A stretch of DNA of 64,000 bases from Streptomyces drozdowiczii (GCF_026167665.1 NZ_CP098740.1:3162001-3226000); one strand, 5' to 3'. Shown: positions 1 to 8,007, counted from the stretch's first letter. Program-made: numbers and translations. The notes: generated by a model from the sequence alone, not told the origin.

Positions 1-10
1 GGAGCCCCGG

Positions 11-270
11 TTACCGCCGTCCGCGCCGAGCGTCCCGCACGCGGCGAAGGCGGTTTACCGTCACCGGGTCCTCCTCCAGCGCCCGCCGATCATCCAGCAA
101 CGCATTCAGCAGCTGGTAATACCGCGTCGGCGACAGCCCCAGCCGCTCCCGGATCGCCCGCTCCTTCGCCCCCGCCCCCGCCCACGACTGCCGCTCCACC
201 GCGAGGACCGCGCGGTCGCGGTCGGAGAGCGGCGCGGACTCGGCGGGGCCATTCGGGGGTGGGCGGTCAT
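11..270 (-). CDS. DUF3263-family small protein, read-through needs one base (apparent -1 frameshift)
   Basis: Small basic protein with a helix-turn-helix-like core (AKERAIRERLGLSPTRYYQL) typical of the actinobacterial DUF3263 family; its role is unknown. The family-like N-terminal segment APLSDRDRAVLAVERQSW is present, but the only in-frame start in this frame is a GTG at 199, inside the domain. An ATG at 270 lies one frame off and sits 7 nt behind a -10 box (278-283), as for many leaderless genes here. Adding one G in the run at 255-259 joins ATG270 to the domain and gives an 86-aa protein. I infer a single-base deletion, probably a sequence error. The alternative is a 62-63 aa product from GTG199. 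Confidence 0.6.
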
Positions 271-277
271 ATCAGCC

Positions 278-283
278 AATATA
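278..283 (-). promoter_or_regulatory. -10 box of DUF3263 gene (leaderless start)
   Basis: TATATT on the minus strand, followed by 7 nt and then ATG270. This is the spacing expected if transcription starts at the A of the ATG. The -35 region is weak. Confidence 0.4.
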
Positions 284-314
284 TGGCGCGCCCCACCCCC
301 ACGGAACGCGGAGG

Positions 315-1580
315 CTACTCCGCCGCCTCCGCCTGCGTCGCATCCCGCGCTATCCGCTCCAGCACGCTCCGCGGGCTGCCCCCCGGCTCGACCGCCTTGC
401 CGATGTTCTCCTTGATCGACTCGCTCGCCGCCGCCCAGGACGTCTTGCCGAACGGGTAGAACTCCGACTCCGGCAGCGCCGCCAGGAACTGGTGCAGCGG
501 CTTGTACTTCGCGTCGTCCTCCATCGCCGCGGACGCGCTGTTCGTGGGCGGCAGCAGGTCGTACATGTCGGCGAACTCGATCACGTTCTTGTCGGTGAAC
601 AGGTAGTCGAAGAACTTGCCGATCTCGACCCGGTGATCGTTCTGCTTGAAGCCCATGATCCAGTCGGCGACGCCCATCGACCCGTCGGTGGGACCGTTCT
701 CGCCGGGCAGCGGGACCATGCCGACCTGGACGCCCTGCTTCTGCGCCTCCTCCATCAGCGTGGGGTGGCCGTTGAGCATGCCGACCTTCCCCTTCGAGAA
801 CTCCTCGAACGCCTTGGCGCGGTTCAGCTTGCCGGGGGCGACCGGTCCGACGAGGCCCTTGTCCACGAGGTGCGACTTCAGCCAGTCGAACGTCTTGACG
901 TTCTCCTCGGAGGCGATGTCGTACGAGCCGACCTCGTCCGTGTAGCCGCCGCCCCCGCTGAGCATCCACATCAGGGTCTCGGCCTGGGACTCCTCCGGAC
1001 CGAGCGGCAGCGCGAAGGGGTAGGACACCCCGCGCTGCTTGAGCGCGGCGGCGTCGGAGGCTATGTCGCTCCAGGTCTCGGGGGCGTCGAGGCCGGCCTG
1101 CGAGAAGAGCTTCTTGTTGTAGAAGAGCAGCCGGGTGGAGGCGACGAACGGCAGCCCGTACTGAATGCGGTTGACCTGCCCCGCGTCGATCAGCTTCGGC
1201 AGGAAGTTGGCCTGGGTGGGGATGCTCAGCATCTCGTCGGCGGAGTAGAGCTTCCCGGCCTTCGCGTAGTCGGCGTAGGCGCCGATCTGCGCGATGTCGG
1301 GGGCCTTGCCGTCCTTGACCATCTTGGCGACCTCGCGGTCGATGTCGGTCCAGGGCAGGACGGTCACGTCGACCTTGATGCCGGGGTGGGACGACTCGAA
1401 GCCGCGGGCGACGTCGTCCCAGTACTTGTCGGACTTGTTCGCCGCGCTCGTCCCGTAGTCGGCCGCGACCAGCTTCAGCGTCACATCGCCGGAGCCGCCG
1501 CTCGCGCCACAGCCCGACAGCGTCGCCGTCATCCCCAGTACGGCGACAGCCGCCGTCAGTCCCAAGTAACGCCGCTGCAC
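315..1580 (-). CDS. Extracellular sugar-binding lipoprotein of an ABC importer (orphan)
   Basis: 421-aa solute-binding protein of the carbohydrate (family 1, malE-like) type. The signal peptide ends in a lipobox (ATLSGC), so it should be anchored on the outer face of the membrane. The body has the usual features: the DVTVLPWTD strand, GKAPDIAQIGAY, a QYGLPF segment and a C-terminal region like known sugar binders. The start is GTG1580; a GGA lies about 8 nt upstream. No permease genes adjoin, so it must use permeases encoded elsewhere, probably with MsiK (24519-25654) as ATPase. It is divergent from the SIS gene, and a dre-type operator lies upstream (1674-1689), which suggests DasR control and an amino-sugar or chito-oligosaccharide ligand. 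The ligand is inferred, not seen. Confidence 0.85.
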   Translation of the reverse strand: MQRRYLGLTAAVAVLGMTATLSGCGASGGSGDVTLKLVAADYGTSAANKSDKYWDDVARGFESSHPGIKVDVTVLPWTDIDREVAKMVKDGKAPDIAQIGAYADYAKAGKLYSADEMLSIPTQANFLPKLIDAGQVNRIQYGLPFVASTRLLFYNKKLFSQAGLDAPETWSDIASDAAALKQRGVSYPFALPLGPEESQAETLMWMLSGGGGYTDEVGSYDIASEENVKTFDWLKSHLVDKGLVGPVAPGKLNRAKAFEEFSKGKVGMLNGHPTLMEEAQKQGVQVGMVPLPGENGPTDGSMGVADWIMGFKQNDHRVEIGKFFDYLFTDKNVIEFADMYDLLPPTNSASAAMEDDAKYKPLHQFLAALPESEFYPFGKTSWAAASESIKENIGKAVEPGGSPRSVLERIARDATQAEAAE

Positions 1581-1673
1581 AGCTCAGTCCGTCCTCGTCG
1601 ATTGCACTGCCCGCAGTTCCCGCATCCGTACGGGGCACTCCGGGTGAGCTGCGATTTTGCCCGCCACCGGCAT

Positions 1674-1689
1674 AGAGGTCTACACCACG
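1674..1689. promoter_or_regulatory. dre-type DasR operator upstream of the sugar-binding protein gene
   Basis: AGAGGTCTACACCACG matches 13 of 16 positions of the DasR consensus ASTGGTCTAGACCAST (S = G or C). It lies about 95 nt upstream of GTG1580 of the minus-strand binding-protein gene. Confidence 0.55.
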
Positions 1690-1767
1690 GAGGTATCGCT
1701 TCCACAACGCAGCAGCATTGCACGGGGCCCGCGGCGGCTGCTAAGTAGGTCTCGACGCAAGGGCCTT

Positions 1768-1783
1768 ATTGGTCCAGACCTTT
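1768..1783. promoter_or_regulatory. dre-type DasR operator upstream of the SIS-domain gene
   Basis: ATTGGTCCAGACCTTT contains the core TGGTCnAGACC of the DasR consensus. It lies about 75 nt upstream of ATG1860 in the divergent intergenic region shared with the binding-protein gene. Confidence 0.6.
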
Positions 1784-1859
1784 AACCGACGGTACGTCAG
1801 TTCCCGTACCGGTCCGCCCCGTCGCCCCGACCGCGCCCAGCCGCAAGGAGCCGCTCCGC

Positions 1860-2768
1860 ATGTCGCGTACCGCATCCGAGATTGCCACCCAGCCCAGCTG
1901 CTGGCGGCGCGCCGCACAGGCGGGCGCGGAGTTCGAGGGGCTGCCGAAGCCGGGCGAGCGTGTCGCCGTCACCGGGTGCGGCACCTCGTGGTTCATGGCC
2001 ATCGCCTACGCGGCCCTGCGGGAGGCCGCGGGGCAGGGCGAGACGGACGCGTACGCCTCCTCGGAGTTCCCGGTGGGACGGCCGTACGACCGGGTCGTCG
2101 CGATCACCCGCTCCGGTACGACGAGCGAGGTGCTGGCGCTCCTCGGCGAGCTGCGCGGGCGCGTCCCCACCGTCGCGCTGACCGGCGACCCGAAGACGCC
2201 GGTCATGGAGGCCGCCGACGCGGTCGCGGTGCTGGACTGGGCGGACGAGGAGTCCGTGGTCCAGACCCGGTTCGCGACGACCGCGCTCGCCTTCCTGCGG
2301 GCGGGCCTGGAGGCGGCCGGTCCGCTTCCGGCGGGCGTGAAGACCGTGGCCGAGGCGGCGGTCGACGCGGAGCTGGCGGTGACCGAGCCGCTGGCCGAGG
2401 CGGTGGTCGCGGCCGAGCAGTGGACGTTCCTGGGGCGCGGCTGGACCTACGGCCTCGCCCAGGAGGCCGGGCTGAAGATGCGCGAGGCGGCGGGCGCCTG
2501 GACCGAGTCGTACCCGGCGATGGAGTACCGCCACGGCCCGATCGCGATCACCGGCCCGAACCGGGTGGCCTGGGTCTTCGGCGCCCTGCCCGAGGGCCTG
2601 GCCGGCGAGGTCGCGGCGGTCGGCGGGACGCTGGTCGCCCACGGGACGGCGGACCCGATGGCCGACCTGATCCGCGCGCAGCGGCTCGCGGTGGTCCTGG
2701 CCGAGACCAAGGGCTACGACCCCGACCACCCGCGCAACCTCTCGCGCAGCGTGATCCTGCCGGAGTAG
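1860..2768 (+). CDS. Double SIS-domain aminosugar-phosphate isomerase/deaminase-like protein
   Basis: 302-aa cytosolic protein with two SIS (sugar isomerase) domains, as in the C-terminal half of GlmS, FrlB and AgaS. The first SIS domain has GCGTSWFMA near residue 40 and the ITRSGTTSEV phosphate-binding loop near 80. The second covers about 185-280 (FLGRGWTYGLAQEAGLKMRE, then YRHGP). Likely substrates are aminosugar 6-phosphates such as glucosamine-6-P or galactosamine-6-P; a GlcNAc-6-P dehydratase role has also been described for a SIS protein in Streptomyces. The start is supported by AAGGAG 9 nt upstream. It sits between two dre sites and just before the kinase-deacetylase genes, so it probably acts downstream of deacetylation. 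Confidence 0.8.
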   Translation: MSRTASEIATQPSCWRRAAQAGAEFEGLPKPGERVAVTGCGTSWFMAIAYAALREAAGQGETDAYASSEFPVGRPYDRVVAITRSGTTSEVLALLGELRGRVPTVALTGDPKTPVMEAADAVAVLDWADEESVVQTRFATTALAFLRAGLEAAGPLPAGVKTVAEAAVDAELAVTEPLAEAVVAAEQWTFLGRGWTYGLAQEAGLKMREAAGAWTESYPAMEYRHGPIAITGPNRVAWVFGALPEGLAGEVAAVGGTLVAHGTADPMADLIRAQRLAVVLAETKGYDPDHPRNLSRSVILPE

Positions 2769-2817
2769 CCGTCACCGGGTACCCGGGATTTTGTATGGAT
2801 GCGCAACAAACAGCACT

Positions 2818-2833
2818 AGTGGACTAGACCTTT
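2818..2833. promoter_or_regulatory. dre-type DasR operator upstream of the kinase-deacetylase operon
   Basis: AGTGGACTAGACCTTT: the left half AGTGG and the core CTAGACC match the DasR consensus ASTGGTCTAGACCAST. It is 28 nt upstream of the kinase start codon, a position suited to repression. DasR control of nagKA is established in S. coelicolor. Confidence 0.7.
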
Positions 2834-2852
2834 TGGGTCGCTCGGGCGAAAC

Positions 2853-2868
2853 TGTTCCACGTGAAACA
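2853..2868. promoter_or_regulatory. parS-like 16-mer overlapping the kinase start codon
   Basis: TGTTCCACGTGAAACA differs at one position from the ParB-binding parS sequence TGTTTCACGTGAAACA. The GTG at 2861-2863 inside it is the start codon of the ROK kinase. The match could be a chance effect of the coding constraint (Met-Lys-His) plus upstream bases. Confidence 0.35.
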
Positions 2869-3793
2869 CGTCATCGCCCTCGATGTGGGCGGCACCGGGA
2901 TGAAGGCCGCACTGGTCGGGGCCGACGGCGCCCTGCTCCACGAGGCACGGCGCGCGACCGGCAGAGAGCGCGGCCCCGACGCCGTCGTGGAGTCGATCCT
3001 CGCCTTCGCCGCCGACCTCCGCGCGTACGGCGAGGAGCACTTCGGCGAGAGCGCCCTCGCGGCCGGTGTCGCCGTGCCCGGCATCGTGGACGCGGAGAAG
3101 GGCATCGCCGTCTACGCGGCGAACCTGGGCTGGCGCGACGTGCCCATGCGGCAGCTGCTCGGCGAACGGCTCGGCGGTGTGCCCGTGGCGCTCGGCCACG
3201 ACGTGCGCACCGGCGGGCTCGCCGAGGGCCGGATCGGCGCGGGTCAGGGCGCCGACCGCTTCCTCTTCATCCCGCTCGGCACCGGGATCGCCGGAGCCAT
3301 CGGCATCGCCGGTGCGATCGAGGAGGGCGCCCACGGCTACGCGGGCGAGATCGGCCACATCGTGATCCGGCCGGACGGCCCGGACTGCGGCTGCGGCCAG
3401 CGCGGCTGCCTGGAGACCCTGGCCTCCGCCTCCGCCGTCAGCCGCGCCTGGGCGGCCGCCTCCGGCGACCCGACGGCGGACGCCGCCGACTGCGCCAAGG
3501 CCGTCGAATCCGGCGACCCGAAGGCCGTCGAGGTCTGGCAGAACGCCGTCGACGCGCTCGCCGCCGGACTCGTCACCGCGCTCACCCTGCTGGACCCGCG
3601 CACGCTCATCATCGGTGGCGGGCTCGCCGAGGCCGGGGAAACCTTGTTCACACCACTCCGTGCGGCCGTCGAGGAACGCGTCACGTTCCAGAAGCTGCCC
3701 CACATCGTCCCGGCGGCCCTCGGGGACACCGCCGGATGCCTGGGCGCAGGGCTGCTCGCCTGGGATCTACTCTCCACGGAGGTATCCGCCTGA
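2861..3793 (+). CDS. nagK: ROK-family N-acetylhexosamine kinase
   Basis: 310-aa cytosolic ROK kinase that should phosphorylate an imported amino sugar (GlcNAc or GalNAc) at C6 with ATP. Visible motifs are the N-terminal phosphate loop ALDVGGTGMKAAL, the GTGIAGA loop near residue 145, the sugar-binding HGYAGEIGHI, the zinc motif CGCGQRGCLE of ROK proteins and IIGGGLAEAG near the C-terminus. The start is GTG2861. The stop overlaps the start of the deacetylase gene (TGATG), so the two are translationally coupled. This is the arrangement of nagKA in S. coelicolor, and a dre lies just upstream. Confidence 0.85.
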   Translation: MKHVIALDVGGTGMKAALVGADGALLHEARRATGRERGPDAVVESILAFAADLRAYGEEHFGESALAAGVAVPGIVDAEKGIAVYAANLGWRDVPMRQLLGERLGGVPVALGHDVRTGGLAEGRIGAGQGADRFLFIPLGTGIAGAIGIAGAIEEGAHGYAGEIGHIVIRPDGPDCGCGQRGCLETLASASAVSRAWAAASGDPTADAADCAKAVESGDPKAVEVWQNAVDALAAGLVTALTLLDPRTLIIGGGLAEAGETLFTPLRAAVEERVTFQKLPHIVPAALGDTAGCLGAGLLAWDLLSTEVSA

Positions 3794-4953
3794 TGGCCGG
3801 ACGCGCAGAAAGCACCGTTCTCGCAGGGGCCCGGGTGGTACTGCCCACCGGCACCGTCGAGAACGGCCGGGTGACCGTCGAAGGCACCCGCATCTCCGGC
3901 ACCCAGGCCGAGAACGCCCCGGTCCTGGACCTCTCCGGGCACTGGATCGTCCCCGGCTTCGTGGACATGCACAACCACGGCGGCGGCGGCGCGTCCTTCA
4001 CCTCCGGCACCGTGGACGAGGTCCTGACCGGCGTCCGCACCCACCGCGAGCACGGCACCACCACCCTCGTCGCCTCCACGGTCACCGGCGAGATGGACTT
4101 CCTCGCCGAGCGCGCCGGCATCCTCTCGGAACTGGTCGAACAGGGCGACCTCGCCGGCATCCACTTCGAGGGCCCCTTCATCTCCCCCTGCCGCAAGGGC
4201 GCCCACAGCGAGGCCCTGCTGCGCCACCCGGACCCGGCCGAGGTCCGCAAGCTGATGGACGCGGCGCGCGGCACCGCGAAGATGTTCACCCTCGCGACCG
4301 AGCTGCCCGGCGGCATCGACTCCGTACGGCTGCTCGCCGAGCACGGCGTCATCGCGGCCATCGGCCACACCGACGCCACGTACGAGCAGACCGTCGAGGC
4401 GATCGACGCCGGGGCCACCGTCGCCACGCACCTCTACAACGCGATGCCGGCCATCGGCCACCGCGCGCCCGGCCCGATCGCCGCCCTCCTGGAGGACGAG
4501 CGGGTCACCGTCGAGCTGATCAACGACGGCACGCACCTGCACCCGGCCGCGCTCGAACTGGCCTACCACCACGCGGGCGCCGACCGTGTCGCCCTCATCA
4601 CCGACGCCATGGACGCGGCCGGCTTCGGCGACGGCCGCTACCAGCTCGGCCCGCTCGCCGTGAACGTCGAGAACGGCGTCGCCCGGCTGGTCGAGGGCAA
4701 CTCCATCGCCGGCTCCACCCTCACCCTGGACACCGCCTTCCACCGCGCCGTGACCATCGACCGCATCCCGGTCGAGGACGTGGTCACGTCCATCTCCGCC
4801 AACCCGGCGCGACTCCTCGGCGTGTACGACAAGGTCGGCTCGCTGGAGCCCGGCAAGGACGCCGACCTGGTCGTTCTCGACGAGGACTTCCGCCTCAAGG
4901 GCGTCATGCGCAAGGGCGAGTGGATCGTCCGCCCCGAGACCGCGACGAGCTGA
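3793..4953 (+). CDS. nagA: N-acetylhexosamine-6-phosphate deacetylase
   Basis: 386-aa metal-dependent amidohydrolase that removes acetate from GlcNAc-6-P (or GalNAc-6-P). It carries the family signatures in order: VDMHNHGGGG metal site near residue 60, GIHFEGPFIS with the metal-binding Glu near 125, AIGHTDATYEQ, THLYNAM, the substrate His in NDGTHLHP, and the catalytic Asp in ITDAMDAAG near 275. Length fits the family. It overlaps the kinase stop by one base and is followed by a strong hairpin, so kinase and deacetylase form a two-gene unit. The neighbouring phosphokinase and aldolase suggest that GalNAc is a possible substrate too. Confidence 0.9.
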   Translation: MAGRAESTVLAGARVVLPTGTVENGRVTVEGTRISGTQAENAPVLDLSGHWIVPGFVDMHNHGGGGASFTSGTVDEVLTGVRTHREHGTTTLVASTVTGEMDFLAERAGILSELVEQGDLAGIHFEGPFISPCRKGAHSEALLRHPDPAEVRKLMDAARGTAKMFTLATELPGGIDSVRLLAEHGVIAAIGHTDATYEQTVEAIDAGATVATHLYNAMPAIGHRAPGPIAALLEDERVTVELINDGTHLHPAALELAYHHAGADRVALITDAMDAAGFGDGRYQLGPLAVNVENGVARLVEGNSIAGSTLTLDTAFHRAVTIDRIPVEDVVTSISANPARLLGVYDKVGSLEPGKDADLVVLDEDFRLKGVMRKGEWIVRPETATS

Positions 4954-4973
4954 CCCCCACGTAACGAAGAGAC

Positions 4974-5005
4974 GGCGGTTGGCCCCGAGGTCTGGGCCGA
5001 CCGCC
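4974..5005 (+). terminator. Hairpin terminator after the deacetylase gene
   Basis: GGCGGTTGGCCC and GGGCCGACCGCC form a 12-bp stem with one G-U pair, followed by CCCTCTTT. It separates the kinase-deacetylase unit from the next gene. Confidence 0.7.
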
Positions 5006-5102
5006 CCCTCTTTGGCATGATCGCCTGGGAAACCAGCACGGAAAGCGCGTTCCGGCAAGGAAACAGCGCTTGGCACGGAACGAACGCGAAAGGGCGGCCG
5101 CG

Positions 5103-6047
5103 GTGATCCTCACGGTCACGCTGAACACGGCACTCGACCTCACCTACTCCGTCCCCGCCCTCGTGCCGCACTCCAGCCACCGGGTCACCGACCTCTCCGA
5201 GCGCCCCGGCGGCAAGGGCCTCAACGTCGCCCGCGTCCTCACCGCCCTCGGCCACGACACCGTCGTCACCGGCTTCGCCGGCGGCGCCACCGGGACCGTC
5301 CTGCGCGACCTGCTCGCCGCACTCCCCCGGCAGAAGGCCACCCTCACCGACGCGCTCGTCCCCGTCTCCGGCGACACCCGCCGCACCCTCGCCGTGGTCG
5401 ACGCGGCCACCGGCGACACCACCCAGTTCAACGAGGCCGGACCGCACGTCACCGCCGACGAGTGGACCGCCCTCCTCGGCGCGTACGCGGAGCTGCTGAA
5501 GACCGCCGACGCCGTCGCCCTGTGCGGCAGCCTCCCGCCCGGCATCCACGTCGGCGCGTACGGCGAACTCGTCCGGCTCGCCCGCACCGCCGGCGTCCCC
5601 GTCCTCCTGGACACCAGCGGCGAACCGCTGCGCCGGGGCATCGCCGCCCGCCCCGACCTGATCAAGCCGAACGCCGACGAGCTCGCCCAGCTCACCGGCT
5701 CCCGCGAGCCCCTGCGCGCCACCCGCGACGCCCGCCGCCGGGGCGCCCACGGCGTCATCGCCTCGCTCGGCCCGGACGGCATGCTCGCCGTCACCCCGGA
5801 CGGCGTCTGGCGGGCCTCGCCGCCCGCGCCCGTCAAGGGCAACCCGACCGGAGCCGGCGACTCCGCCGTGGCCGGGCTGCTCTCCGGGCTCGCGGAGTCC
5901 CTGAGCTGGCCGGACCGGCTGCGCCGGGCGGTGGCACTGTCGACGGCGACCGTGCTGGCCCCCACGGCGGGCGACTTCGACCGCACGGCGTACGAGGAGC
6001 TGCTGCCGCGCGTCGCCATCGAGGAACACGCAGCGGGGGCGGCCTGA
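5103..6047 (+). CDS. PfkB-family tagatose-6-phosphate / 1-phosphofructokinase-type kinase
   Basis: 314-aa PfkB-family kinase of the LacC/FruK branch: it starts with ILTVTLNTALDLTY, has GGKGLNVARVL near residue 40, ALCGSLPPGI near 140 and the C-terminal GNPTGAGDS with the catalytic Asp near 255. It should phosphorylate tagatose-6-P or a fructose phosphate to the bisphosphate. I chose GTG5103 because the homology begins there and an AAGGG lies about 9 nt upstream; an in-frame TTG at 5070 would add 11 residues. The class II aldolase gene follows after 63 nt, so the pair probably converts a ketohexose phosphate to triose phosphates. Confidence 0.8.
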   Translation: MILTVTLNTALDLTYSVPALVPHSSHRVTDLSERPGGKGLNVARVLTALGHDTVVTGFAGGATGTVLRDLLAALPRQKATLTDALVPVSGDTRRTLAVVDAATGDTTQFNEAGPHVTADEWTALLGAYAELLKTADAVALCGSLPPGIHVGAYGELVRLARTAGVPVLLDTSGEPLRRGIAARPDLIKPNADELAQLTGSREPLRATRDARRRGAHGVIASLGPDGMLAVTPDGVWRASPPAPVKGNPTGAGDSAVAGLLSGLAESLSWPDRLRRAVALSTATVLAPTAGDFDRTAYEELLPRVAIEEHAAGAA

Positions 6048-6110
6048 GCGCCGAGCCCCGCCCCGCACCGGGCCCGTCCGCCGGGCCCGGAGAAACCACA
6101 GAGGTCAGCA

Positions 6111-6962
6111 ATGCCGCTCGTCAGCACCGGTGAACTCGTCTCGGCCGCCCAGGCCCGGGGACGCGGGATCGCCGCCTTCAACGTCATCACCCTGGAACAC
6201 GCGGAGGCCATCGCCACCGGCGCCGAGCGCGCCGGCGCGCCCGCCATCCTCCAGATCTCCGAGAACGCCGTGAAGTTCCACGGCGGCCGGCTCACCGCCA
6301 TAGCCGCGGCCGCCGCCGCCGTCGCCCGGACCTCCTCCGCGCCGCTCGCCCTGCACCTCGACCACGTCGAGTCCGTGGACCTGCTCCACCAGGCTCACGA
6401 CGAGGGCTTCGGCTCCGTGATGTTCGACGCGTCCAAGCTCACCTACGAGGACAACGTCCGGGCCACCGCCGAGGCCGTCGCCTGGGGCCACGAGCGCGGC
6501 ATCTGGATCGAGGCCGAGCTGGGCAAGGTCGGCGGCAAGGAGGGCGAGGCCCCGCTCGACGCCCACGCCCCCGGCGTCCGCACCGACCCGGACGAGGCCG
6601 CGGCGTACGTCGCCGCGACCGGCGTGGACGCCCTCGCCGTCGCGGTCGGCTCCTCGCACGCCATGACCGAGCGCACCGCCGCCCTGGACCACGAGCTGAT
6701 CGGCCGGCTCCGCGCCGCCGTCCCCGTCCCGCTCGTCCTGCACGGCTCCAGCGGCGTCCCGGACGAGGAGATCCGCCAGGCCGTCGCCGCCTCCGGCATG
6801 GTCAAGATCAACGTCGGCACCGCCCTGAACACCGCGTTCACCGGCGCCGTCCGCGCCCACCTGGCCGAGAACACCACGGGCGTCGACCCCCGCAAGTACA
6901 TCGCCCCCGGCCGCGAGGCCATGGCCGCCACGGTCGCCGCCTTCCTCGCCCTGATGGGCTGA
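6111..6962 (+). CDS. Class II tagatose/fructose-bisphosphate aldolase (GatY/KbaY type)
   Basis: 283-aa zinc-dependent class II aldolase, the length of the GatY/KbaY/AgaY group. Metal and catalytic residues are visible: HLDHVES near residue 83, the metal-binding Glu in EAELGKVGGKEG near 142, His in GSSHAMT near 183 and His in LVLHGSSGV near 208, followed by the phosphate-binding KINVGTALNTAF. It should split tagatose- or fructose-1,6-bisphosphate into DHAP and glyceraldehyde-3-P. GAGG lies 7-8 nt before the ATG. It follows the PfkB-type kinase in the same direction and ends at a strong hairpin. Confidence 0.85.
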   Translation: MPLVSTGELVSAAQARGRGIAAFNVITLEHAEAIATGAERAGAPAILQISENAVKFHGGRLTAIAAAAAAVARTSSAPLALHLDHVESVDLLHQAHDEGFGSVMFDASKLTYEDNVRATAEAVAWGHERGIWIEAELGKVGGKEGEAPLDAHAPGVRTDPDEAAAYVAATGVDALAVAVGSSHAMTERTAALDHELIGRLRAAVPVPLVLHGSSGVPDEEIRQAVAASGMVKINVGTALNTAFTGAVRAHLAENTTGVDPRKYIAPGREAMAATVAAFLALMG

Positions 6963-6981
6963 GCGGACCCGGAAAACGCAC

Positions 6982-7011
6982 CGGCCCCCTCGCCCGGAGG
7001 CGAGGGGGCCG
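6982..7011. terminator. Bidirectional hairpin between aldolase and CBM protein genes
   Basis: CGGCCCCCTCGC / GCGAGGGGGCCG, a 12-bp perfect stem with a 6-nt loop, lies between the convergent ends at 6962 (+) and 7033 (-). Confidence 0.75.
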
Positions 7012-7032
7012 TGCACGTCGTGCGCCGTACGG

Positions 7033-8007
7033 TCAGCGGGTCTGGTGACCGGCCTTCAGCGACAGCTGGTCCAGGTTGGCGTCGCACTGATCACCCTCGT
7101 TGCACGAGATCATCAGCGTGTTCTGGCCCTTGACGAGGTTGACGTAGGCGTACGTCGTCGTCCAGCCCTTCTCCAGATCGCCCTCGGGGGCGTTGGCGAA
7201 GTTCTTCATGTTGATGGCGCGCGGGTCCTCGGAGTTGACCGTCAGCGAGGTCTTGGCGTCCTTGCCCGGCACGCCGTACGTCACGAACAGCGTGTACTCA
7301 CCGGCCTCCGGCACCTCCACCGTCCAGGTCGCGGAACGGCCCACCTCGTTGAGGTTGATGTACTGCCCGTTCGCGCTCTTGGCGCCCTTCACGGAGTTGT
7401 CGAGCTGCGCCGTGCCGCCCAGGTGCAGCGAGGCCGCGTCCTGCTTCGGCAGCTCCGCCGGGGCCGAGGAGGACTGGGACGGCTTCGGGGTCGGGGACTC
7501 CTCGACCTGCGAGCCGGGCTCCTGCGAGGAGTTCGCCTCGGCCTTCTTGTCCTTGTCGCCGTCGCTCGTCATCAGCGCCGCGCCGATGCCGATGAGCACC
7601 ACCGCGACGACCGCGACCGCCGCGATCAGCAGGCCCTTGGTGTTCGGGCCGCCCTTGCCGGAACCGCCGCCGCGACCGCCCTGCTGCGGCACCTGCGTGG
7701 TGGCCGCGCCGCCGGGATACGTCTCCGGAGCGGCGTACTGCGGGCTGGGCTGACCGTACTGGCCCTGGGGCGCCTGCGGAGGGTAGCCGTACGCCTGCTG
7801 CTGCGGCACCTGCTGCCCGTACTGGCGCTCGCCGACGGTCCGCACTTGGTTGTACGAGGTCCGGGGCACACCCGGCTGGGCGGCGGGACCCGGGTAGCCG
7901 TAGCCGCCCTGCCCCGGCGGCTGCGCACCGGCCGCCTGCCCGTCCGCGTAGAGGTAGCCGAACGGATCGTCGTCCTCGGGTGTGCTCGCGCCGTTGTTCC
8001 CGGCCAT
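7033..8007 (-). CDS. Membrane-anchored protein with C-terminal carbohydrate-binding (CBM35/6-like) domain
   Basis: 324-aa protein in three parts: an N-terminal cytosolic stretch rich in Pro, Gln, Tyr and Gly (about 1-125), one transmembrane helix (LLIAAVAVVAVVLIGIGAAL, about 130-150), a Ser/Pro/Glu-rich linker, and a C-terminal jelly-roll-like domain of about 120 residues (ATWTVEVPEAGEYTLFV, AYVNLVKGQNTLMI) resembling CBM6/CBM35 modules. It probably displays a sugar-binding domain outside the cell. Two Cys near the end (SCNEGDQCD) may form a disulfide. I chose ATG8007 because GAGGAG is about 10 nt upstream; an upstream ATG at 8028 lacks this. The ligand is unknown. Confidence 0.65.
   Translation of the reverse strand: MAGNNGASTPEDDDPFGYLYADGQAAGAQPPGQGGYGYPGPAAQPGVPRTSYNQVRTVGERQYGQQVPQQQAYGYPPQAPQGQYGQPSPQYAAPETYPGGAATTQVPQQGGRGGGSGKGGPNTKGLLIAAVAVVAVVLIGIGAALMTSDGDKDKKAEANSSQEPGSQVEESPTPKPSQSSSAPAELPKQDAASLHLGGTAQLDNSVKGAKSANGQYINLNEVGRSATWTVEVPEAGEYTLFVTYGVPGKDAKTSLTVNSEDPRAINMKNFANAPEGDLEKGWTTTYAYVNLVKGQNTLMISCNEGDQCDANLDQLSLKAGHQTR

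Noticed and set aside
106..1707. Long open frames antisense to or out of phase with real genes (for example 106-1707, 3337-5076, 52635-56156)
   Set aside because: They are high-GC shadow frames, rich in Arg/Pro/Gly/Ala, without domains, overlapping well-supported genes.
2791..2819. Promoter TTGTAT-N17-CACTAG for the kinase operon
   Set aside because: The -10 part does not fit TANNNT, so the promoter was not annotated.
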